From Sarcocystis neurona (lineage: Eukaryota > Apicomplexa > Conoidasida > Eucoccidiorida > Sarcocystidae): DNA of 64,000 nt. The notes beneath the pieces were generated by a model. That model was not told the origin of the DNA and did no database searches. It was given only the letters and a program-made list of their open reading frames with translations. The stretch covers positions 1,219,750-1,283,749 of the forward strand of contig KL647316.1 in assembly GCA_000727475.1 (NCBI GenBank), in the 5' to 3' direction. The translations under genes and the position numbers were made by a program. Of the stretch, positions 44,741 through 54,100 are shown piece after piece. Position 1 is the first letter of the stretch, and the number at the start of each line of letters is the position of its first letter.

Positions 44741-45051
44741 GTAAGAGCACGAGCTGGCGCAGTGCCGCGAGTAGGAGCTGCGGCACCGGCACCACCAGCA
44801 CCGTAAGAACACCAGCACAGCTCAGCCGCAGCGTGTGGTGTACGCGGTTCTCACCTGCTCGCCCGGTGCGGTACCGTAGGTACGTTCCGGGTTGCAGAAG
44901 GGGGGATCGGAGGCAGGTGTGTTTTCTAACTTTTTGCTGCGTGGAAGGGGCAGCTGTAGAACCTGCTTTCTGGACTGGCCTCTAGCAGAAGTATTTGTTC
45001 TCCATTTTTCTGCACATTATAAGCATTCTCAGTCCTTCACGTTATTGGCAG
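44741..45051 (+). other. putative intron
   Basis: Lies between the donor GTAAGA and the acceptor cacgttattggcag. A further acceptor ends near 44898 (ttccgggttgcag), so a small extra exon is possible. The phases of the two flanking exons do not match directly. Confidence 0.3.
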
Positions 45052-45116
45052 GGTCTCAGGCGGTCGAGGGCACGTGTGTCTACTCGACGGTCCTTCTCTA
45101 CTCAAAGAATGCTGCC
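45052..45116 (+). CDS. candidate short exon
   Basis: Acceptor gttattggcag, peptide SQAVEGTCVYSTVLLYSKNA, donor GTAAGA. Both splice sites are good for so short a piece, and the peptide resembles the beta-rich fragments to its left. Confidence 0.35.
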
Positions 45117-45455
45117 GTAAGAAAAGTACTTTCCTCCTTCGCCTTCGACGAAAGACCAAGTACCCAGTTGTGTGTGGGAGGCTAAACCGTGACCCGCTGG
45201 GTAGATCTGCTATGCGAAAGGTGTACACCCTGATTATGAAGCTTCGAGGGGACTCTGGGTGCAGCATCTCCACTGCCAGCGCCTGCGTCGCGAAGGGACA
45301 GCCGAACCACAACAATCTATCTTTTTCTTCTTACTTTTGAGCTTTCTCACCCGAGGTGCAGTTAGGAACAGACTGTCCACACCAAATTCTGATGATGTGC
45401 GTCTGTGACACTCACTGGCACCCCGCTACCGCCAAGGTCTCAATGTATTTTTCAG

Positions 45456-45562
45456 CATGTGACAAATCCGTTTTTGTGTCTCACGGCACCGCCTCCCTGA
45501 TTCTGAAAAAGATGTTGCCATCAGATCCTGCGTGTGGGGAGTTGTGGATTCGAATGCATTGA
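45456..45562 (+). CDS. candidate exon ending in a stop codon
   Basis: Acceptor caatgtatttttcag, then CDKSVFVSHGTASLILKKML and a stop at 45560-45562. It could be the last exon of one gene, or an exon whose donor lies before the stop. Assignment is uncertain. Confidence 0.3.
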
Positions 45563-46871
45563 CGCGTTCTTATCTACGCTTTCGCGGGGGAGAGAGGAGA
45601 GGCCCACGCAGTGCACCACTACGCTGAATGTACCAAGGACATACCTACGGCAGCGACACACCGCAAGCGGCAGCGTACAGAGGAGGCGCAGCAAAGCAGG
45701 CAGCACTACAGAAAAGAGGACAGCGTGGAATGCCCTTGTACGAGGGAAGAGTGACCATCTGTGCCAGTTTAATGTCGCTCGGAGACGCAGGTGATGTTGA
45801 CTGGAAGGCTCTCGTGCCCAGTAACAAACGGCGCGGAAGCCCCGAATTTGCTGCTCGCCGTAGGAGCGGCCAAAGGGGGATGCAAAAACGCCCTTGTTTG
45901 TGTCTCTAGCAACAGCAAATCTGTCCAACTGGACGCCGGTTTGTATATTTTTCGATGGGCTGGGATTATGTGTTAGCGTCGCTGACCTGACACCTGGGCG
46001 AGAGGTGGCAGCCGGTGCACAGCTGTACACAGCCAGCACGCTGTAAGGCTCCCCTGCTGGTACGGGGGCTCCCGCAGTTCCTGCATTCGCAAGACCCGCA
46101 TCGTGTGCCTTTCGGTGCCGAATGGCACTGTTTTCCCTAGCGTCACAGCGTCCTGCCGCATTCAACGACAAATTTTTTTGGATTCATGGCCTTGTGGCGC
46201 TGTCCGGCACACGCGACATTCAGTTCAGTGTGCTGGTATGTGCACTTCTGAGTGTGGAGGCGTGGTCACAACAAGAGACACTTGAGACAGCCATTTGACG
46301 TCCGCAGCATTCTATCACGTTATTCGGCCCGCGTGGTCCGGGTATTTTCCCTAACTTTTTGTGCGCCAGTCCCTGAAGCTTTTCGCAAGAAAGTGTCCCC
46401 CGTGTATTCGAGTGTACCAGCAAGCTATTCACAAATATATGCGGGCGGATATGTACGCGCATATGTGCTATCAACGAGTTAGTCGTCACCAGGGAACCTG
46501 CGTTGAGCCTTTGACATCCACGGGCACAAACCAGCTTATTGAAGAAACACGCCAGCGTGGGGATACATCATTCAGAGCACGCGGGTCTATTTCAGTCCCT
46601 GCTAACATTGTTTTTGGTCTCCGAGGGTTGCCTTTTACACTGGCTACTCGTCCAGACGACTCCTGCCCAATTTGGGCGCTCCAGCTGTCGCACACCTAGT
46701 GTGTGTTGCGTCGTTTTTAGTGCCCGTGCCCGGGCATGTGTATCGCCAGTGGCAGCTGATCCTGTTGTCCTGGGTTGCTATTGCTGTAACTGCTGCAGCG
46801 GTGTGAGGTAGGGGCGCCAGCTGTGCCCGGGCTAGCGGCGTGCTTTGGCGAATTATTGTTGATCTTCACAG
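45563..46871 (+). other. interval with weak coding-like pieces
   Basis: Two short stretches look coding: about 45715-45880 (EGRVTICASLMSLGDAGDVD) and 46550-46690 (ARGSISVPANIVFGLRGLPF, then RPDDSCPIWALQLS). The latter lies just before the membrane-segment exon at 46872 and has the same beta-strand character as the pieces further left. Confidence 0.3.
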
Positions 46872-47051
46872 TACACAAGAATGGACAGCGCGATTGATTC
46901 CTCCTCTACCGGCTTCTGTTTGCGCCGTGAGAGTTTGGCTACCCGCGTTCCGATTAGCGGTTGCGTTGCTGATGCTAATTTGGCGTCCGGTCATGATCAA
47001 CCTCTGCCAGGCGCACGGAACCCTTGTGGTGGACGAGTCGAAGGTACTTCT
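46872..47051 (+). CDS. exon with a transmembrane segment
   Basis: Acceptor attgttgatcttcacag, consensus donor GTAAGT at 47052. It encodes EWTARLIPPLPASVCAVRVW and LPAFRLAVALLMLIWRP, one membrane-spanning helix, followed by NLCQAHGTLVVDESK. The exon leaves two bases, which fit the next exon start at 47123. With the beta-rich pieces upstream it suggests a type I membrane protein near its C-terminus. Proteins such as NUP210 or TMEM131 have that layout, but no diagnostic motif was found. Confidence 0.45.
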
Positions 47052-47122
47052 GTAAGTTCTACAATGCACGGACAGTTAGTGCATAGAGCACGTGACGTGT
47101 TTGGGGTGTCTCCACGTATCAG

Positions 47123-47345
47123 CACACCCTACACGGGGTTCGCCGATAGACCGAAGGAGAAGCAGGAGAGCTGCACAGACTCTGAAGCGGAAAACGCGAC
47201 ACCGTTTCGAAATCTCACTCCGGTTGCTTCAGTATGCTTCAGAGACCGTACACTTTTATCTCGGGTGCAGAACGGCCATACTGCATGTCCTTCAACGGGC
47301 AGCGCGGAGCGTATAGCACTCCAGGCCGTCGCTCCTGTCGCAATG
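47123..47345 (+). CDS. exon encoding a tail after the membrane segment
   Basis: Acceptor ctccacgtatcag. The phase matches the preceding exon across a 71-nt intron. It reads TPYTGFADRPKEKQESCTDS and later CFRDRTLLSRVQNGHTACPS and ends at a phase-0 donor GTGCGT. The same frame is open from a Met at 46881, so an unspliced 275-codon ORF (46881-47708) is the alternative. Confidence 0.4.
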
Positions 47346-47428
47346 GTGCGTACTGCCGCTTCTGTGTACGCGGCACTTGATGCGGCTGCTGGATGGGGTC
47401 GCGGAGCGCTGCTGCTCGGCACCGACAG

Positions 47429-47636
47429 ATTGAGCAGGAGCTCTTCTACCAAGACCGGCGACGAAAGAGGGTGCTCACGGGTTCGCAATTGCTGCACCAG
47501 TCTTCCGCCGAACCAGCGTTGCAGATCTATCCTCACGCCGTCCTGGCTCAGCTGGCGCAGCAAGGGGCGGAGCTGCACCACCAGCACGGGGGCGGTTCGT
47601 ACGCTGGACGAGACAACTCACAAGCTGGGAGAGGAG
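47429..47636 (+). CDS. exon encoding a basic Gln-rich tail
   Basis: Acceptor ctcggcaccgacag, phase 0, consistent with the previous donor across an 83-nt intron. It reads IEQELFYQDRRRKRVLTGSQ, then PHAVLAQLAQQGAELHHQHG, and ends at a GTAGGT donor leaving one base. The basic cluster next to a membrane segment fits a cytosolic tail. Confidence 0.4.
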
Positions 47637-47739
47637 GTAGGTTTTTCAAAACGTCCGCAGATAACACAGTGTCGGGGTAATCTAACCGTCCTAATCGAAC
47701 AGGAATAACTTCCACGTGTAGCAAATCGCTGCAGGCAGT

Positions 47740-47809
47740 CTGCTTGCCACAGCGAGGCGACGACACAAAGCGTACTTCTGTACGCTTTGTGTCGCTCGCT
47801 GGCAAACAG
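47740..47809. repeat. long imperfect hairpin with a 15-bp perfect core stem
   Basis: CGACACAAAGCGTAC at 47761-47775 and its exact reverse complement at 47780-47794 flank a 4-nt loop TTCT. After a 4-nt bulge, AGCGAG (47751-47756) pairs with CTCGCT (47795-47800). After a 2-nt bulge, CTGCTTGCC (47740-47748) pairs with 47801-47809 with one mismatch. It lies in the putative intron or spacer before the gene that starts at 48036. Confidence 0.8.
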
Positions 47810-47900
47810 CCCCACATCCGGCGGTTCTAAGTTTGAGAAGCCATCAACCGTTTTTCGTGACGCTGTGCGTGTACCCTGCCAATATTTTTCTTGTTTTTAG

Positions 47901-48151
47901 GCTTCTGTATACGGGACTTCGTTCGGGCGCGTTTCCAATCTAGCCACGCATGCCACGACGGCGGCCGGCTGCGCGTGCCGATCTGCACACTGCGGCATTA
48001 CGGACATAAAACACGAGGAGCCAGTCCCACAGCGTATGCGACGCTCGGCGATGAACAAGTTTATGCAAGGCGTGCTCTTGCCGCTGTTTTTTTTGGTCTT
48101 GCTACATTCGAGCCCCCACGCGTCCACACGTCCTGGCCCAGTCAGTGGTAG
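47901..48151 (+). CDS. possible last exon of the upstream membrane-protein gene, overlapping the next gene in another frame
   Basis: Acceptor tatttttcttgtttttag at 47883-47900. Joined to the one base left at 47636 it continues as FCIRDFVRARFQSSHACHDG and ends ASPTAYATLGDEQVYARRAL before a TAG at about 48151. That would overlap the first ~39 codons of the giant gene in a different frame. The alternative is that the acceptor only trims a 5' untranslated exon of the giant gene, whose own frame is also open from 47901. Both readings are unproven. Confidence 0.3.
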
Positions 48152-51100
48152 CACCGATGCTGGGCGGTCCGAAGCGCTGCTTTTTGCAAGAGCACAGCCT
48201 ATTGGGTTCCCTGGCGTAAGTATCAGAGAAAATCAGCGCGCCTCATACGGACAGCTGTTCCCGGATTACACACAATATACCCACCCGACCCACGAGGGTC
48301 TGCGTGGTGCAGAGCACTACTGGTGGCCGGAGGAACCGTCAATTTACACCCATCACGGCTTTGAACTGCAGAACTCTCCCCTCACCTCAACTACACAACA
48401 GCAACCCTACCCGGCGCATACCAACGCCGCACAACAGTATGCCGACCAGTTTCTCTCCAGTATAAAAGAGCACTATATCGGTAATGGTGTGGATCCTCAC
48501 GATTTAGGCACGCTGCCCGGAGACGCACGGCAGCAGTATCTCAACCCGGAACTGCAGCTGGAGTACGCTACTCGATTACACCTCGCACAACAGCAGCCTC
48601 ACACCCAGCCTCAGCAGTATTACAGCCAGCCCCTCGGCCATCAAGTAGAAAACGGCACACCCAACGAAAACGCCTTATATGACCAATATTACACGAGTTA
48701 CGCAGATCCCCCACACGTGCAGTACACACATCATTTGCCCACCACACCCGAGCAGCACTCCACTGAACATGAGGTTCACGTCCCCGAGCTGCAGCATTAC
48801 ACTAGCGAAGAGCAAAACCGCACTGCGATCCTCCACCATCATCATCGACAGCTGCATCGCCCTGAAGAAGGTAGTACCCAATTCCAGCAGCACTCCACCA
48901 ATTATTATCCAGAAATTCATCCCCAGCAGCACTACTCGGGCCCCCCAGATGCGACGCACGGTATCAACCACACATGGGCGCAGGCCTACGTAGACCAGCT
49001 GCAACCCACATTGAATCAGCAGAGCGCGGAACAGCTCAACCACCAACAGCTTCACTATACGGACTACGTACGCGAGAACCATCGCGCGGAAGATCGAGAT
49101 CACTTGGTGGTCGATCACTCTCAGCCGTGGCACGACTACAGCCAGCACGCCAACAATTCAGGGCATCCTCAAGGCTCGTACTTGCACACAACCGACCAAG
49201 GATATTTCTCCGGAGAGCTGCACCATCCATACGAGCGCGGCACGCCACAGCACCCCTACCCTGAACACGTGTACACTCAGCATCAGCAGTACAACCGGGG
49301 TCCGGCTGACCACCCACAGGTGCAGTACTATGACCAGCAACCTGGTGCTGCTCGGTTTCAGAACTACAGGAGATCACTGGAGCAGCTAAAATCCCAACAG
49401 CAGCCAGGCACACAGGCGTATAACACAGCCGGCGTTGACTCTGCGCATGTTCAACTCGATGAAAACGAAGCGCAGTTGTCATCAGCGCAGCAGCATTACC
49501 CCAGAGAGATCCATTACCCACAACAGTACTACAAGGACAAGGCCATCATCTCAGAGGAGCTGCGCTCCTCAGAACAACATAGTGCAGCCCCTGCTCAAGA
49601 CTACATACAGCAGATCAAGGAACTTCACATTGACGATAATCCCTATCATGAAGATTCTTCCGCAGAGCAGCTCGAGACACCCCAAGTTTACCAACGACGG
49701 CAGGAGCTTCGCACCGACCTCCCAAGCGTCACCCAGCGACAGCGTCTGCAGCAGGGGGGCTCGATTCAACCCCACTCAACTCAGCAGCCGAGGGCGCCGC
49801 GCGAGTTACACTTAGATCCCAGCCATACATTCCCTACCAGGAAGCACCACGCACAGCAGGCAGCTGACGGAAAGCAGCTGGACTACGGGACTTCATATTA
49901 TTCTGAATCCGCGCAGATTGATTCACAGCAACAAGGCGACGTTCGACCACGCGGGTTTGGACGCGCCGAGGTGGTGTACCGTCAACCAGCAGAGCAGCAG
50001 CGCAATGGTCAAGCTCAGCGACGATTAGTGCAGCTGAAAACGCAGCAGCCAGTTGCGGACACGCCATCTGAGTCTCTAAGGTCAACGCAACCGCAGCAGG
50101 ACCACGATCTCGTCTCAACTGAAGACGACGAGCTTCCATCGGACACCCCAGAACAGAAATCCTACGACGGCGAGGACAGCGACGGCCACAGACAGCAAGC
50201 CAAAGAGCACTCTGATGGTCCTCAATCGCAGCAGGCAGGCACACGCGAGCAAGATTCCACGACGCAGCAGCTGGAGGTGCGGCAGGGTGTGAAGACCAAG
50301 GGGACGCTCCAGTACGAGGACCTTACTCCAAAGGAGACGTCTCAGAGTTTTTCTACACAGCCGAACCTGCCTCGGGGGGAGGATGAAGGCGACCGTCAGC
50401 CCCAGCAGCCAGAAAACGTGCAGCGCGAGGTGCAGCAGGCAGACACATCGACGCCACAAGAGGTGACGGAGACTTCAAGCGAAGAACTGCGCCTGAGGGA
50501 AGCCGAACAGCAAGAGGATCAAGCGCAGCAGCAATACGGGCTTCTTCGAGGTGACGGGCCGCAGCAAGGACAGACGGAGAACAAGGCTGAGCGACAGGCA
50601 GAACAGGACGACGAAGACGCGAACACACACGATCACACTTCCTCAGGCTCCCAGAATATCGAGGTGAAACAAGAAAGCGCGGCGCAGCCGCAGACTGACG
50701 TCGACGATGAGCCTTCTCCACATCCACTTGAGCTGACGTCCACGTCGGCCGTATTTGCGCAAGACCTGGATCCGTATAAAACTGAAGGTCACGCTGCAGG
50801 TGACAACGCAGCACAAGAGAATCAACTGGAAGACCTCTCGCAGGCGGAAGACTTGGAGGACGAGGTTGCGACTGCGATCGAAACCCAACAGAATCGACTA
50901 GACGTCGTCTCCCAGGCGGAAGACTTGGAGGATGAGGTTATGAATGCGATCGAAACACAACAGGATCCGGTAGAGGACGTCTCCCAGGCCGAAGACTTGG
51001 AGGATGAGGTTGCGAATGCGATCGAAACACAACGAGATCAATTGGAAGACGTCTCGCAGGCGGAAGACGTGGAGGACGAGGTTGCGAATGCGGTCGAAGA

Positions 51101-54100
51101 CTTGCCGTTGAGACGTTCGTCTTCCAACTCTTTAGTGCAGATTCCGGGAGCAGCTATTGCTCGTAGACTAGACGCCGCGAAACCTGTCGAACCTTTTGAT
51201 TACTACGCAGCGCTCGATCAGCAGGAGCGACAGCGTTACCCACAGGTGTCGGCAGTCCCTGTCAGAAAGCAGGATAGTTCGACAGGCGAGCAGCAGAACC
51301 TTGAAGATGCCTTAATAAAAAACGACAAACAGGGGCCTACGGAGGTAGCAGGGAAGCAAGATTTCCACGGAAGCTTCACCCACCTGAAAAAAGGTCACGA
51401 AGAAACAGATGATGAAGCGACTTCTTCTGAGTCGGACGACAGCGAATCAACCGATGAAGAAACAGAAAGCGAGGAAGAAGGAGACGAAGACGATATTGAA
51501 GAATACGCGGCAAACCAAGGGACGCTACAGCAAATTCTGCACGACCCGAATGAGAAGAAAGGAGGCCACCAAGACACAGATAGTGAGAGGGATAGCTCTG
51601 AATTCGACGACGAGTCGGACGACGTAGCAACGGAGGACGAGGACGAGGAGGAGGAGGACGACGACGACGACGAAAGCGAGGAAAGCGACGCGGAATCACA
51701 GAACGAGGAAGAGGGCAAAGAGGTTCACCCATCGGTAACAGCGAAACGAGACACCACACACGTGGACCTGGACACCGTGAACAAGGAGGAGGGACGCAAC
51801 GAGGAACCAGGTAGTGAGACACTAGTTCCTGCAGCTGACAAGGGGGAAGCAGACGAACAGGACTCTAAGGCGGTAGTGGAGAAGCAAAATTCAATACGTG
51901 GAGATCTGGACGACTTGGAAGAGAGGGCGACCGACTACAACGAAGCAGGCGGTGAGACGAGCATTCCTGGTGCTGACATCTTCAAAGCGGACGCAGAGGG
52001 TGCTGAGGTGGTAGGCAGGAAGCCAGACACTACACATGACGTGGACAGGGTGGTAAAAGAGAAGGAAGGAGATAAAAAAGAATCAGAGAGTGAGGCGGCT
52101 GTTTCTGCAACTGGCACCGAGGAGGCAAACGCACAGGTTTCTACGGCGGAAACCGAGAAGCAAAATACAATACGTGGAGGACTGGACGACCTGGAAGAAC
52201 AGAAGGAAGAACAGAAGGAAGCAGATAGTGAGAAGAGCACACCTGAATCTGACACCTCAAAGACGGATGCACAGGGTCCTGAGGCGATAGAAAGGAATCA
52301 GGAGACGGTACAGGAGGATCTGGAGAACCTGAAAGAGAAGGAGGACCAACACAAAACACACAGTGAAGCAGCGATCAGCATAGCCGACGCCAAAGCAGGC
52401 AACGAAGTAGTCGACCAACACGTAGGAAGCGAGGAGGCTACGAATGATCACGACAAAAACGGAGACGAGGGCAATGGTGTAGAGGAAGAGCGGATTCACG
52501 AGAGCAACATCGGAAATAGCAGTAAACGCGAGAAGGAACAAGAGGAACCTTCAGAGACGAAGCAGGAAATTAATTCATTCTTGCAACAAGAAGAGGAGAA
52601 ACCGACTGTCCTCACGACGAAAATTAAGGCGGATTCTGACGTGCCCACGCAGCTGGCAGATCAGTCAAGAGAGGGAGCGGACGGCAAAAGAAAGAGTGAC
52701 CCAGCCGTAGAAGAAGCTAGTGACCAGCAAGAGAAAGAAACAAGGGACGAGGCAAACCACTTGGGCGAACCGGTAATTGACTTAAAAGGCCTACAGAAAG
52801 AGAACAGTCAGGATACTGAACCGTCGCAGCAGGAAGAGCGGGGTTTGGCAGAAGGCAAAGACGAACACGAAACGCTGCGGGCCGGAAGTTCACCGGACCC
52901 GGAAGACGCCGAGAAAGACCAACACGAAGAAAACAAAGATCTGTTGTTCAAGGAAATTGTCCCCTCAGAGGGAGAGCAAGAAGCGGAAGAGCAAAAAGGA
53001 GAGAAACCGGCCGACGTAGAAGAGCACGAACGCTTCACCCAAAACTCCGAGCACGCCCAGCTGGAGGACGAATACTTGAACCGGTGGGAAGACAACCGTG
53101 AACTTCAGCAAGAGCCTGGGGTCGGCGGAGAGCCACAGACGGATGAGCGCCTGAATCCGATAGAGGCGCAGGACGGGGCGCTTGGAGGAGTAGAGCAACA
53201 AAAGGATTCGGAGCTGTCGGAGCTGCACAAAGCCGCGGTGGTACCTGTGGAAGCATTAGAGAAGAATGATTTGAGCGAAGTCGTAGCGGACGGCAGAAAC
53301 ACAGTGTTGCTGGATAAGACAAACCAGCAAGAGGTCTGGAACAAAGGAAAGAACGAACACGCTTTGGGAACAACGCTAGAACAGGAAGGACGTAGCTCTG
53401 ACTCTCATCCAAAAGACGAGCCATACTCCGCAGAGAAGGCGCAGCAGAAGAAGCTCTTGACTTCCGAAGACCGACTTGAGAGGCAGGAAGAGTACGCACA
53501 AAGTGAGGCTCAAAAGGAAGAGGGGCCGGCGACGCAGGAAGACGGTAACGAAAAGCACGTGGAGACGGACCACAAAGAAGAAACCGCAGTCGTGCAGCTG
53601 TTGAACCCGTCAGCGCAAGGGGAACAAGAGTTAAGGGCAGAAGCGTCTGAAGTGCAAGAGCCAAAAGAACGGCATCAGGAAGGAGAGCGTGCCGATACAA
53701 CAGAGAAAACAGAGGAAACTGCGGTGGAGCAGCCACTGTATACGTCAGCGCAAGGCGAACAAGAGCCGCAGGCAGAGGGGCCCGAAGAGCAGGACGGGAA
53801 AGGAAAGGAGGAGGAAGAAGCGCACGCTAGTACAGTCGAGACAACAGGGGAAATTGCGGTGGAGCAACCACCGAATACGTCGGCGCAAGGCGAACAAGAG
53901 CCGCAGGCAGAGGGGCCCATAGAGCAAGACGGGAAAGGGAAGGAGGAGGAAGAAGCGCATGCCAGTACAGTCGAGACAACAGGGGAAATTGCGGTAGAGC
54001 AACCACCGAATACGTCGGCGCAAGGCGAACAAGAGCCGCAGGCAGAGGGGCCCAAAGAGCAAGGGGCAAAAGAAAGGCATGACGGAGAAGCGCACGTCGA

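Noticed and set aside
46881..47708. Unspliced 275-codon ORF
   Set aside because: The spliced reading gives a membrane helix and matching phases at three junctions; the unspliced frame has no helix or motif. Kept only as an alternative.
51395..51718. Minus-strand poly-Ser frame
   Set aside because: Antisense of the Asp/Glu tract (GAN codons read as NTC).
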